Positions 10,783 to 23,500 of a stretch of DNA of 64,000 nt are shown piece by piece. The notes under the pieces are model-generated. The model was given only the letters and a program-made list of their open reading frames with translations, was not told the origin of the DNA and searched no databases. Position 1 is the stretch's first letter. Every line of letters begins with the position of its first letter. The stretch spans positions 1,042,906-1,106,905 of the forward strand of contig CAJNDS010002812.1 of the NCBI GenBank assembly GCA_905221605.1, written 5' to 3'. The DNA is from Symbiodinium natans. Its lineage: Eukaryota > Sar > Dinophyceae > Suessiales > Symbiodiniaceae. A program made the translations under genes and the position numbers.

Positions 10783-13700
10783 GCAAGCCCCTATTTGAGG
10801 AAGGAGCCTTTTTCCAACAATCCCACAGCGCAGTCATCCAAGATCTGATTCGAGAGCAAAGCGGGCATGACGCAAGTGTCTCTCCTTTCAGGCAGCCAAG
10901 CACTAGCGCGACTCTGCCACACTGGGGCTCACCCTAAACCCTAAACCCTAAACCCCAAACCCCCCCCCCAATTTTGGCCACGGCAGGTTCGCACTTCTGC
11001 CTCTGGTAGCTGGCGCAGGCAGCTTCCCGCTGCTCAATATCAAATTTCGGGTTTTCGAGCTTTTGGGTTGTTGGGTTTTAGGGCTTTAGGGCTTTTAGGG
11101 TTTTTAGGGTTTTAGGGTCTAGGGTTTATGGGTTAGCCTGAGTTGGGAGGATGCGTGGATCTGCTGGTGATGGGCGACTATGGCACGCGAGATGCTCGCC
11201 AGGCGAGTGGAAGTTGATTGCAAAACAGCACCAGGTTCAGGTTAGGGCTTAGAGACAAACAAGACCACTTGAACCCACTACCCCCAGGGCCCCCAAATTC
11301 CCCCCACAGTGGACCTCAAAGACTCAACCCTTTACGGAATGCCCACTTCGCAGATCCAATATCATAAAACCGAAGCCCGTAAACCCCATCAGCCCTCGGA
11401 CAGTTGTTAAGTGGTTTAGGGTTTAGGGTTAGGGTTTAGGGTTTTGGGTTTTGGGTTTTGGGTTTTGGGTTTTTTTTTTTTTTTTTTTGGGGGGGGGGGG
11501 GGGGTTGATGGAAGTCTCTATTCTATCGGCGCTTTGAGCTACCCTCCTGAGAACGCACCACAAAAGAGGGGCCCACAATCGAGATCAAGCCCCAAATTCC
11601 CTTGATTTGGCCCGTTAAAACCTCCGAAAAGGCAATTCTAAATAGCAAGTTCCTCTTGAACCCAACAAGGGGAAGCTCTTGAACCTAAACAACACCCTGG
11701 CCCAATTCTAAGCACTTAATTTTGACCCGAAGCTTAAGAAAACCCCTTAACCCTAGCCGAGCCCTCAGTTCCGCTCATTAAGCCCTTCACCCCGCATCCG
11801 TGGAGCCCTCTGAAGACCTAAAAAGTAGGGTTTAGGGTGTAGGGTGTAGGGTTTTAGGGTTTAGGGTTTAGGGTTTAGGGTCACTAAAGCGCTAAAAGTA
11901 AGCATCGGCATACACTAAAGCCTCAAAACCTCAAAGCCCATCATGCCACTATATCTTCCGAAGCAATTGAAGCCCGAAGACCCCTAAACTCGTGCCCCCC
12001 TCAAAATTTAAGCCCCAAAACCTCCAGTCTTTAATGCCACAGTTTTCCCCAAAGAGGTCATTTAAGCCCGAAGACCCCTAAACCCTTGACCCCCCCAAAA
12101 AAAACAAAAATACATCAACAAGGGAATCAGGGCACTAAGTCCTAAGAGCTGTTTGGGGGGTTTGCGGAGCTTCCAGTTGTGGCCCTAAACCCTAAACTAA
12201 ACCCTAAAACGCTAGTCAGAGGCCTCAGTGGCTCGGGGTCTTGCAGCTGTCGCCAGCGTCCGCCAGCCTGCAGCCGTGGCAGCCATCGGCCCCTCGACAA
12301 GGGCCCAAAATGGGTCTCAAGGTTTAGGGTTTAGGGTTTAGGGTTTTAGATTTAGGGTTTTGGTTAGGATTTCAGGGTTCAGGATACGTTTTCCCAGACT
12401 CAGCAAGCACGCGTTCAGATACCCGAAATACAGCTTCCAACGGGGTACCCTTGTCCACTTCTGGAGGGCCACGTGGGAGGTTGCCCCTGAGCCCGTATGT
12501 CGGTGCTTTTCTGGGTAACAAGAGGCGTCTTGATGGTTGATGGATTGCTGTAAGTCGTTGAAGCAGCTGCTGAAGCAGGCGACAACCTTTATCCATCTGG
12601 CGCGGACTACAATCCCTGGACGATCGTTCGGTGGTGGCGCGACGTGCCTCGCATGTTCTTGCACACGTTGCACCTGACTCCCTCAGCCACCAACACAAAA
12701 GCCTAATATAGCGGTCAGAATAATTGCTAAAACTTTTCCCTTAGGGTCCCTCGAGAACTATACTATAATCACCCCCAAAACCCTATTCTTATAACCAGTT
12801 AGAATTATAGCTACCGTACCTAAAACCCCACTTATAACTACCCCTGAACCTCCAAGTATACCCCTAAACCCTAAACCCCAAACCCCAAACCCTAAACCCT
12901 AAGCCCTAAACCCCAAACTCTAAACTCTAAACCCTTTAAACCCTAAACCCTAAACCTTAATTAAAGTTACCTTTCGCATGCCCAGAGAGCACCGCACGAA
13001 GGTGTACATGGGCTACGACTCACTGAATCGACCCTGGCACGTCATTACAGGAGAGACCCAGTACTTGGAGGTTCACGGGTAGTTAGAAGTGGGGTTTGGG
13101 GTTTAGGGTTAGGGTTTAGGGTTTAGGGTTTAGGGGTATACTTGGAGGTTCATGGGTGGTTAAAAGTGGGGCTATAAGTAAGGTAACTACAGTTATGCGT
13201 GGTCATAACCTTATTTAGGGTACTTCTAACCCTACTTAAAGCTACCCATGAACCTTCAAGTACCTTGTCTTGGGGGGGTTTCCGAAAGTCAGGGTACCCT
13301 TCTGAGGGGTTCCCTTGTTAAGGGGGTTCCATTCCATGCGGGGCGGGGGGTGGAAAATAAGTACCCCTGTTTGGGGTGAATACCCTTGTGAGGCAAAAAA
13401 ACGCATTGGCTCGATAAAAAACTCGCAACCTCGCGGCTCTTCGACCTGGCGAAACTGGGGTTCTTCAGGAAGTTGGCGTCTAGGTACTGGAACTTTTGGG
13501 TGCTGCGCCCCTTACCCGAGTTGGTATTGCAAAAGGGTTCTGCTTAGGCCTCAAAGTAGGGGCCTCTTTCTATGTTTGGAGTCCTTGGAACCCTAAAGCC
13601 TAGACGAGAGCAGCACCTTTTGATCCGAAGCCTGGGCAGTCAGGGCTCTACAGGGTTTAGGGTTTAGGGTTTAGGGTTTAGGGTTTAGGGTTTAGGGTTT

Positions 13701-16700
13701 AGGGTTTCCTTCACTAATAAAGTAGCAGGGGTACACTTCGACACCCTGTAGACCGAACGGAAAAGCTCGTGGGGTTTAGGCTTCGGAAGCCGTCCGGCGG
13801 CCAGGAAACCACGACTGGATGACGGATGGAACAGTGGAGCGAGACTTCACCAGCTCCAGTGAGAACCCAGGCTCACTTCAGGGGCCCCCTACAAGCCGCT
13901 CTAACTCTTAAAGTCTTATACTCTAAGAGTCTCCTGCATGCTGTGTGTTGCTTCCGGAGTGTGCATCAAGGTGCGCCGAGGCAGGGCAGTAGAATTTAAG
14001 GCTGAAGGTCTCGGGGTGTAGCATGTACAAGGCTTGGGACCGTAGAGTGTGGGAGGTCCATGCTTTCGGAGATAAGTGGTAGCTTAGGTGCAGATCTCAT
14101 CGTTCTACCTTAGCCCTGAACCCTGTACTTTAGGGTCTTCAGGGCCTTTAAGGCCCTTAAGGGCCTTTAGGGCCTTTAGGGCCTTTAGGGCTTGTGTTGA
14201 GAGCCGTGCCAGGTGGCCACTGGCAGATGCCGGACTTCTGGTTCAAGCCACTGGGTGGAAATTGTTCATCAGAGAAGACTTAAATGGGGGGTCTACGAAA
14301 ATAGGGGACCCCTGACATAGATCCCCAATAGGAGGGTTCCCTTATAATAAGGACCCCAAATTAAGGTACCCCTAAACCCTAAACCCTGAACCTTAAACCC
14401 TAAACCCGAATTTCGGAAACCCCCAATCGGTTTAGGTGCTGGAACGAGTTCAAGGCATGGCAGAGTCCTCATCCATGGGTTTGAGGGCTTGTGGGTTTAG
14501 GGTTTAGGGTTTAGGGGGTTTAGGGGGTTTAGGGTTTAGGGTTAAGGGCATCAGACGCCAGAGTTGCAGGTTTGTCGACTTTAGGGGGGTCAGCGTTGCT
14601 TCATGCGAGGAAGACATATGCGGCGGACGGTCTCACTGTGGACGCATTTTACATCGACACCCAGGCAGCTCGACAGCTAGACTGGCTGGCCAAGAAGGTT
14701 AGACTTTGGGCTTTTGGGCTATACTGGTCTATTGTGAAATTTATTTTACATGTTTATGAATACCTAACTCCAAGAAGGAACAAACATGATCTTTTTCTAA
14801 CAGGACCCCAACAACTTCACCATCCGACCCTACTTAAGAACCTAAACTAGGGATTCGAAACCCTCAGCTGGCATCGGTGATTCCCTCGGCGCCGATCGGG
14901 GATCCTTCATTGTGGTTTAGGGTTTAGGGTTAGGGTTTAGGGTTTAGGGTTTAGGGTTTAGGGTTTAGGGTTTAGGGTTTAGGGTTTAGGGTTTAGGGTT
15001 TAGGGTTTAGGGTTTGGGGTTTAGGGTTTAGGGATGCTTAGCTGCAAGTTGTTCAGCTTGAGGTTTGAGCCTGAACACCGAAACAAACCGTGACCCCCCT
15101 GGACCTTGAAGCCCAGGAACTTCAGAAGCAACTCCTGGTCTTTAGTAGGGTTTAGGGTTTAGGGTTTAGGGTTTAGGGTTTAGGGTTTAGGGTTTAGGGG
15201 AGTGAGTAAATAGGGCCCCTGATTCCCTCATTGCCTACTAAGAACCAGGGGTCCCTGACGTCTTACCTGCTGGCCTCTGCGACGTCAGCGTTCCAATGGC
15301 GCTCTTTTGTAGGTTACTGCTAGAAAACCCCTGTTTTTGGATTCTTCGGTAACCTACAACACCGTAGGTTTTGGGCGTTTTCAGATTGGTTAGTTAAGCC
15401 GTTGAGAGACATCCGAAACCCCCATGTGGCGGGGAGGTATGGAAAGGCAGCTACCTCGCGGATCAGACCATCGGCCGGCAAGCACGCTCCTTGAAGAGCA
15501 GCTAGCAATCCGCGAGGTCGAGTCTGAAACCTCTCGGGCCGGTACTTGAAGGTTCATGGGTAGTTAGAAGTAGAGTTATAGGTACCCTAAATAAGGTTAT
15601 GGCTCATGACCAGTTCTAATTTATAGTTGCCTTACCGAAAACCCCACCTATAAACTACCCATGAACCTCCAAGTGCGGAATGGTGCATTACAATGATTTC
15701 CCTACGCACCAAGTGTATTTGTCGCGGTGTTAGTTTTTAATGTTGCACCCTAAACCTTAAGCCCTTCAAAAGGTCCAAAGTCCCGAGGCCAACGCCAGAT
15801 CGACTGGCTGTTCTCTCAGCTGGAGAAGTCCACGGCAGACTGGAAGATTGTTTTGGGCCACCATCCCATTTACTCAGCAGGCGCTGCTGGTTTAAGGGTG
15901 ATCTACTTCGGGGTTTAGGGTTGAGCGTGCAACCAAGACTACACCAGTGGGGCGCTTGGTTTGAGGTACCTGGCTTCGTGTTTGGACATGATGCCATGAG
16001 CATCAGGAGAGTAGGGGAAGCAGCCGCACTGGGCCATCAACATATCCGGATGGTTCTCGTTGACTAGCCACATTTGTAACTACGGAACAGCTATTCCCTA
16101 AACCCTAAACCCCTAAACCCTAAACCACAAGCCCCCTAAACGCTCATGATCCCTTGGCCTTGGCAGGCAACCACGGTATGACGGAAGTGCTCTACCGAAG
16201 CCTGCTTGCAAAGGGTTTAGGGTTTAGGGTTTAGGGTTTAGGGTTTAGGGTTTAGGGTTTCGGGTTTCGGGTTTCGGGTTTCGGGTTTCGGGTTTCGGGT
16301 TTGGTCTTTAGGTATCGGTGCTGGCAGGCTGGGGGATGCCCAGGTGTTCCTGCAAAGCAGGCGCGTGCGAATGAGGATTGAGGGGGGTTAAGGGCCGCGA
16401 CGAGGCATTCTACGCCGGTGCTTCGGTGGCTGCCTTCTTCAAGCGAGCACCCCAAGAACAGTAAGCAACCCTAACAGCCCCAAAGCCCTGTACCAACCTA
16501 AACCCTAAGAAAGCCCCTAGGACTCTAAGAGCCCTGGACTCTGAGAGCCCTTAGAACCTTGAAACAACCCACCGAAACCCTAAACCCCCTAAACCCTAAA
16601 CCCCAAACCCCAAACCCTAAACCCTAAACCCTAAACCCTAAACCCTAAACCCTAAACCCTAAACCCTAAACCCTAAACCCTAAACCCTAATCCTCAACCC

Positions 16701-18126
16701 TAAACTCTCAACCCTAAACCCCTTAGGCGAGCTGGACCCAAAGTTGCGCGAGTACGGGGTGCCCTTGTATCTCGCTGGGCATGACCACAGTGCTCGAGCC
16801 GCACGCCATTTGGGGGGGGGGAGGGATTCAGGGGTGTTTTGGAGGGTTTTAGGGTTTTTAGAGTTTTTTTAAGGGTTTGATAAGGGTTGTTTTTGGGTTT
16901 TTAAGGGTTTTTTAGGGTGTTTTGGGGCTTAGGGTTTTGGGGTTTTGGGGTTTAGGGCTTAGGGTTTTAGGGTCGTAGGGTTTTGGGTTTTGGGGTTTTT
17001 GGGCTTGAGGGGTTTTGGGTTCAGGGTTTTTTGGGTTGTTTGGGTTGTTTGGGTTGTTTGGGTTTCGGGTTTTTGGGCTTTGGGGTTTAAGGGTTTTAGG
17101 GTTTAAGGGTTTAAGGGTTTAAGGGTTTAAGGGTTTAAGGGTTTAAGGGTTTAAGGGTTTAAGGGTCCGGGTTTAGGGTTTTACATTTTAGGGGGGTTTC
17201 CCGCCCTTCTCGGTGTGGAGGTTGTTCGGTTGAGGTTGTCCACTCCTCCTTGGCCGGTCTCCTAGCCTGCATCTTCCCATCCCCGCAGAGAATCCCGCAG
17301 CGAGTCCCGTAAGCCCTAAACCTAGCACGACGGAATCCTGCAGCGCCTAAACCCCAAACCCCAAACCCTGAAGGGAAGGATAGCTCTCACATTGGTCGGC
17401 TTGGGTGGAGGGGGGGAGGGAGGCGGGGTGGAGATGATCGAAGTAGATGATATGTCTTCAGGGATTCGGGGTTTAAGGTTTTCAAGCTTACGGTTATGGG
17501 GGCTACGTTGGGGCTTAGAGTTTCAATTAGGGTTTGAGTTCCAGGGTTTCCGGATTTAGGATTTAGGATCTTCGGGTTTATGGTTCAGGGTTTAGGGTCT
17601 AGGGCTTAGGGTTGTTGATGTTTTTTTGGGTGTTTTTTAGGGTTTTCCGCCCAACAGCCTGAACCATTGAAACCTTCGGCACGCACCCGTACTTGAATTT
17701 TCATACAGGGCAGCCCGGGAGGTGGATTCCCGGCTTCGGCACTTGTCATGGTTTCGTGCTTGCGCTTTTCTGGGCAAATCCCGTCAAGGCATGCTACCCG
17801 CTGGATCTGGGTCGGGAATGAGGGAATTCGGGCCCTATATATACCCGTTAAGGGAGTATAAGGTACCTCATTCCCTCGTTCCCTACCAAAAACCAGCCAG
17901 CTTAACCAGGTAAACAGGTCATCTACTACGAGGGCCTCAACTATGCTGCTCGGTTTCGATTGAATCTGCCTCGGGGTGTCAAGTCTGGGCTAGGCGAGCC
18001 TCAGACAAAAGGGGGATAGATAGTTTTCCTCTACTATAAACATGGGCTTCTTTTGCATTCCCATAATTTAGCCGAGCTGTTTTTCCTTGATCCGCATTGT
18101 ATAGATCTTTTGTGTGTGTGTGTGTG

Positions 18127-18221
<95 letters not shown>

Positions 18222-20088
18222 GCCTGTGTCTTTCTTTGTTTGGTTCTCGGATTTTCTTGCATCTTCAGAGGAGGGGCTGCAGTCAAGAGAGAGCGGCTGA
18301 GAATCCAGACTTTCCTTCAATGGAGTTTGAGATAGGCACGGTAAGTGCAATTTACCATAAACGCGCTAATGGGTTCCATCCAAAAGGTTGCAGAATAGAT
18401 GCGGGCGGAGATTTCGTGCGCGGAAATCTGTGGATTGGAGGTAGCTGCGTCCAGCTGCTCTTGAGTCTTTGAAGGTTACAGGGGTTACACACCGCAGGTC
18501 AGATAGTCGGCACAGCTAGTTGGAGTGTCGATTCCACCGCAACCCCAACCCGTCCACCTTTAGGCTCTTAAGCCCGTACCCGACACTGCCGCGGTCGAAC
18601 AGGCCCTGCAGATGACGCTGCAAAAGCCTAAGACCCTTAGTCGTCTGTGAAGGCTTCGAATTCAGAACCCCAACTGAAACCCTGGGCTGTAAGCCCTCAA
18701 GCCGCCGGCCTCGAGTCAACCGGCACGAGTTTTGACAATTTCTTCGTGCGACAGTTCGCCATAGGTGGGGGGTACACGGGCGGCTGGAGTTTTAACACAA
18801 AGCTAAGGCTCAATCGCCAGTCACACACCACTCGCCTCAACCAACCAGGGCCTGTCGTTGCTCATCCCCTTTGATATAATTAATGCGGGAGGGTTATAAG
18901 GGCAATGTCGGAGCTATTTTGGGCCCTAAGCCGTATTGCAAAAACTCCGTGCCCAGATCATTAGCGGCGCGGGCGGAGCCGTTGCACGCTCGCGGTCGAA
19001 TCAGTACCCACAAGGCTGGGTCAGGGTTTAGGGAATGGCCCTGGGTACGTCCTACCTACCCTGTAGATCAGAGGCGTGCTGGGTTTGGGGTTCAGTTTAG
19101 GGCTTATAGGGTTCAGGGGCTTGGGGCTCTCAGGCTTCAGGGACTGGGAATTAAGGTCTTTGGGTTTTGGGTTTAGCAGGATCTTTGAGGGTTTCGGGAG
19201 TAAGGCTTAGGGCTTAGGGTCGTTCTGGAGGGTGCTTCCCTTAAACCCTAAGCCCGAGACCCTAAACGGATCTAAACGGGACCCTAAAGCCTAAACCCTA
19301 AACCCTAAGGTTTTTGTGTAGGGCTTTGGGGCGCCAGGCAGCCTCAAGCACTATTTCCCCGATGCGGGCTTCGTGGGCCTGCCGCTTGCTTCAACCCCCC
19401 GAAGTCGCTTCAACAACCAGGGTTGAGGGTTTGGGGTTATGGGGTTTAGGGTTTAGGGTTTGGGTTTTAGGGTTTAGGGTTTAGGGTTTAGGGTTTAGGG
19501 ATTTCAGGGTCTAATCTAAGATGCCGTGTAGTACCCATCATCCCTTACGCACCTTGGGAGAACCTGCATGTGAGGAATACGTATTCAACTATGTAGGTCG
19601 GGGTCCTGATTATGAATGAAGGTCTAGGTTCTGTAGAAAAGTGTTCATTCTTCAAGGGCTTCTGGCTTCAAAGAGGTCTTAACGCTTTCCTGTGTGGCGG
19701 GCATAGCTGAGGCAGATTTGCGACAAGCACAAGGCGACCGTCACCATCTATGGTGCAGGCCTTGCATCCATGTGCGCGCGATCTGTGTGTATGTGTGTGC
19801 GTGCGCACCGATTGCGTGAGTGCGCGTGCAGCAGCAGGAAGCTTGTGCAGAGGCTTTCTCGAAAGCCTTGTCTCTTCTAGCCACGTCATGGTCACTCGGA
19901 CTTGAGGTTACAGGCGCCCTAAACCCTAAACCCTAAGCCCTAAACCCTAAACCCTAAACCCTAACGTTACGGTAGCCTTCGGCATCTCTCGGCGAGGTGG
20001 CGAGGTTCAGACGACTTGGCCGGTGGAGAACTCCGTGCGAAGGGGCACCCTGGCCCAGCAAAATGCGATTTTCGCGGGGGGGTGCTGA
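10783..20088 (+). CDS. Tartrate-resistant-type purple acid phosphatase (metallophosphoesterase)
   Basis: Binuclear-metal phosphomonoesterase, usually secreted or vacuolar. Exons: 10783-10871, 10987-11050, 11150-11206, 12247-12288, 12467-12514, 12579-12643, 13002-13050, 13805-13858, 14213-14254, 14570-14671, 15788-15880, 16167-16214, 16727-16795, 17910-17944, 18957-19025, 19322-19383, 19712-19758 and 19997-20088 (TGA). Metal-ligand motifs fall in family order: LLVMGDYG (exon 3), GDNLYPSG (12579), VITG-NHDW across the 13050/13805 junction, GHHPIYSAG (15788) and YLAGHDHS (16727); also FYIDT, IISGAGG and TVTIYGAG. Reading phase matches at every listed join. Donors are GT, GC (10871, 15880, 17944) and GA (13050, 14671, 16795). 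Exons 12247, 12467 and the 14671 end are least certain; a signal peptide is not yet located. Confidence 0.87.
11471..11506. repeat. Poly-T/poly-G tract
   Basis: About 18 T followed by about 17 G in an intron of the phosphatase gene, directly after GGTTTTGGG repeats. Similar T-then-G tracts occur at 43778-43813 and 45134-45169. Confidence 0.95.
13065..13262. mobile_element. IE-1 element with an internal telomere array
   Basis: The left terminus TACTTGGAGGTTCACGGGTA occurs at 13065. It is interrupted at about 13088-13133 by TTTAGGG heptamers, then the same terminus restarts (TACTTGGAGGTTCATGGG at 13140). The right terminus ACCCATGAACCTTCAAGTA ends at 13262. It lies in a phosphatase intron. Confidence 0.7.
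13650..13707. repeat. Intronic (TTTAGGG)n array
   Basis: About eight perfect heptamers between phosphatase exons 13002-13050 and 13805-13858. Confidence 0.92.
14284..14430. mobile_element. IE-3 element with an internal CCCTAAA insertion
   Basis: Left end GGGGTCTACGAAAATAGGGG; right end AATTTCGGAAACCCCC. The right arm is split at about 14372-14407 by degenerate CCCTAAA heptamers, so the array appears to have been inserted into the element. Confidence 0.7.
14914..15034. repeat. Intronic (TTTAGGG)n array
   Basis: About sixteen heptamers with TTAGGG and TTTGGGG variants, in the phosphatase intron after 14671. A further array lies at 15146-15198. Confidence 0.93.
15541..15673. mobile_element. 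Inverted-repeat element, family IE-1 (full length)
   Basis: A clean copy: TACTTGAAGGTTCATGGGTA at the left and TACCCATGAACCTCCAAGT at the right, with palindromic inner arms (AGTTAGAAGTAGAG / CACCTATAAACTA). Confidence 0.75.
16215..16726 (+). other. Phosphatase intron bounded by telomere repeats at both ends
   Basis: The intron opens with GTTTAGGG repeats (16215-16257), continues with TTTCGGG variants, and closes with a long CCCTAAA tract (16561-16718) running into CCCCTTAG at the acceptor. The flanking exons (ending LLAKG, resuming ELDPKLREYG) are fixed by family homology and phase, so the boundaries are well supported. Confidence 0.8.
17085..17165. repeat. (TTTAAGGG)n octamer array
   Basis: About ten copies of an eight-base variant of the telomere repeat, in a long degenerate TTAGGG-like region (16840-17190) inside the phosphatase gene. 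Confidence 0.85.
17818..17909. mobile_element. IE-5 element at a phosphatase 3' splice site
   Basis: Outer arms are GGAATGAGGGAATTCGGGCC and CTCATTCCCTCGTTCCCTAC. The right flank (AAAACCAGCCAGCTTAACCAG) supplies the AG acceptor of exon 17910-17944. Copies at 27044-27171 and 47150-47206 end in the same way before coding sequence. Confidence 0.65.
18112..18220. repeat. (TG)n/(TCTG)n microsatellite
   Basis: About 23 TCTG tetramers after a short TG run, in a phosphatase intron. Long open frames in it are repeat translations. Confidence 0.97.
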
Positions 20089-20536
20089 GGGGGAAGGTAG
20101 ACAGCGGCTTTTGGCTAACCCTAAACCCTAAACCCTAAACCCTTTCCCAGGGCTAGAAATACTCCACCCTTTGAGATTTTCATCAAGCCCATAGATAGCT
20201 CTAACCCCTCAATCCTGAACCCTACCTCGATGCCCAATCCTAAATCCTTTTTGGGGTGCTGAATTTGCTTACCATATTGGACGAACCGTAGAGTTACATA
20301 GATGTACATATATCCCACAAGGGATGAGAATAGTTAGGGGTCACGGCCCTTTTGTGTAGACCCAATCTCCTCTAATGAAGCTTGTCCGTCACACCATAAA
20401 ACGGGTGTCGTCTTCAGCACATCTTGATGCGGTTGATCTCCAAAGAGTCACAATCTTCGCCTGTAGCCCTGCCCAAAAGGGTATGTAGGTCATTGGTATG
20501 AGCAATCTGGGCTTGAGGCATGGGTCTAGCAATACA

Positions 20537-23500
20537 GCAGCGCTGCCATAAAGACGAAGTACGAGGATCCTGCGCAGGATTTTGTTCAGAGAACGCTAAA
20601 CCCTAAACCCCAAACCCCAAACCCTAAACCCCAGGATCTTCAGCCTGAAAGGTCAGACGCGGATGGCGACCCACCTAGCTTCCAAGAAGGCAGGTGCTTG
20701 TTCATGGGACTCCGCGGCCTCCGTACCCATTTCATCCCCTTGGTTCATGGGTAACCCTAAACCCTAAACCTTAAACCCTCAACCCTAAACCCTAAACCCC
20801 TTGGTTCATGGGTGACCTAGGACTCAAGAAGACTTTGTGAAAGTCGAGCTTTGTACCTTGAACTTGCTGCACTAGGCCTCCCCAGGGTTGGGCTGTTCCC
20901 CCTTATACTAACAGTCCTTGTCAGGGATTAAAAAAAGTATCCCCTATTCTAATCCCTACTACGCACTGTTAGTATAAGGGGGATCATCCCAAGCTTTCAG
21001 GCTTCTGGCACCCAAAACAAAGGGGGAATCATTAGTGGTGGTCGGTTGTCAGTGCAAACTTGCCACCGCCCTCTGCATGACCCGGCACCCGAACGTTTCC
21101 TCAAGGGATCCCGAAACCAAGCCCCGCAGGTTCATAGCAAGGTTCTAGGGTTTTCAGATTAAGAACAAGGTAACCTCGCATACGACCACGGTGCCCAAGA
21201 CTAGTGCGCTGAACCCCCCCTCATAACTCTCCAGCGGCCGCCATGTACAACTAGCACAAGCTGCAGATCCCTAAGCCCTACACCCTAAACCCCAAACCCT
21301 AAACCCTAAACCCTAAAACGCAAAGCAGCTTCAAGACCCCCACTCCAACATCCCTCCCAAGCACAGGAGGTGTTCGCTGCCGCATCCTGCGTCGAGGGCA
21401 CTCAGCTCAAGGCTTCGAAAACCAGGGTTTAGGGTTTAGGGTTTAGGGTTTAGGGTGTGGGGTTTGGGTTGTCAGAAAGCAAGGAATGCCGTCGGGCTGT
21501 GGGGCCCTGCCTTTTGCAGATGTTGGCTTTGGCATGTTGCGCATGGTCTTTTTCTTCATGTGTTTCCATCTACCCTATTCCGGGTTTAGGGTTTAGGGTT
21601 TAGGGTTTTGGGGATTCTCTTAATTACGTTCACTTCTGGGGTCCTTATGGCAAGGGCGGCCCCTAATATTTAGGGTACCTAAACAGGGAACATCATGTAG
21701 AGACCAGATAAACTAACCCTTCTGGCCCTCAACTCTAAACCCTAAACCCTAAACACTAAACCCTAAACCCTAAACCCTACTTCTGGGACTCCGTGGGGGC
21801 ATCTTCGCTTGCCGGATGCCAGAGGGTCAGCTTGCGCAGCCTTTTCCCTTCAAGACCTCGAAGCCCCAAACCGCATCACGGTTGGGGTTTAGGGCTTTTT
21901 AGGGTTTAGGGATTTAGGACTTTAGGGTTTAGGCATTTAGGGATTTAGGGATTTAGGGCTTAGGGTTTAGGGATTTAGGGCTTTAGGGTTTAGGCATTTA
22001 GGCATTTAGGCTTTCAAGGTTTTAGAGCTTTAGGGTTTTGGGGTTCAGGGCTTTAGGGTTTTAAGGCTTTAAGGTTTTGGGGTTTAGGGATTTCAGGTTT
22101 AAGGTTTTAGGGTTTCAGGTTTCAGGGTTTCAAGGTTTTAGGGTTTAGGGTTTTAGGGTTTTAGGGTTTTAGGGATTAGGGTTTTGGGGTCTTAAGGTTT
22201 TAGGGTTTTAGGGTGTCGGGCTCCGTATATAGCTCTGCTTACGTGGAGGTTAGTTGGGGGGGTCTAGGCACGGTTTGGCTTTGTGGTTGGCATGGGACGT
22301 ACGATGTTTCGTCTCTGAAGCTTGGCACTGCCCGGGAGGGATTTAGCGACCCTCAACCCCAAACCCTAGGGCCCTAAACCCTAGCAGACCACAGGCGTTT
22401 AATATAGGGCGTCGGAAAAAATTCTAATGGTAGTCCCTTATGTCCCCTTAAGGCACCTATATTGGGGTCCCCAAGCAAGTCGGGGGCCGTCCCATCCCGA
22501 CCAGCAGCTCTACGCTGCCAGGACGTCGAGAAGTGGTGCTCCCGAGATGGATGCAGGGCTTCTCGTTTGCAAGTTTGTGGTCCTGGGGTTTAGGGTTTAG
22601 GGTTTAGGGTTTAGGGTTTAGGGTTTAGGGTTTAGGGTTTAGGGAGGTTTAGGGTCCCGGGAGATTAGGGGTTGAGGTCTGAAAGTTGAGCATGTCGGTG
22701 GCATCCTGTAAAGCCTTGAGCCTCAAACTCCTCACTTTTCAGAAGCTGCTTTTGTTGCTTGCGGCCTGGTGGCGTAGCCGCCTCGAGCTCCTAGAACAAC
22801 GTGTTTCTCGTTTGCGGGTCGTAGGGTACAAGCTGCAGGCCATGCAAAGCATGGCCTGCAGCAAGAATACTTTTGAAACTTCCCTGGGTCGCCACAGACA
22901 GGGCTGTTGGTGCTATACTTCTGGCCCTAGTTTTATCTATTCATGGGTCTCCAAGTGGCGTCTTTCTCAGTACAGGTATCCTGCAGTCCTGGACCCGAAG
23001 CCCCTGAAACCGCAAGAGTACTATACTCACTTTTTTTGGGGTGAAGGTTCCCTTACAAGCCCCTGTGAACCAAAAAAGGATACCTATTGAATTCCTAGGT
23101 TACTCTTGATTCACCCTAAACCCTCAACCCCAAACCCCAGACTACTCTTGGGTCAAAGAATTCTTAAAATAGTCTCATGGGCCGTTGATATGGCTCCTTA
23201 AAGGGTTCTGAAGTTCGGGCCCTTGGGTTTTCTAGGGAATGTAAGGGGTATATAAGGGGCCCCCTTTTAAGGGCCCATACTAAGGGACCATGTAAACCCT
23301 ACACCCTAACTACACCCGAAACCCTAAAGCCTAAACCCTAAACCCTAAACCCTAAACCCTAAACCCTAAACCCTAAGAAGAATATAGGCTCCCCACCACG
23401 AGCTCCAGGTTTTGACCGACTCGCCGGAGAAGACGTGTCATGACTTCTGCTCCAGGCAGAGCTCTTTGGATGGCATTTAGGGTTTAGGGTTTAGGGTTTA

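Noticed and set aside
17979-18472. Open frames rich in Cys-Leu-Ser-Val or Asp-Arg-Gln-Thr
   Set aside because: Translations of the TCTG microsatellite.
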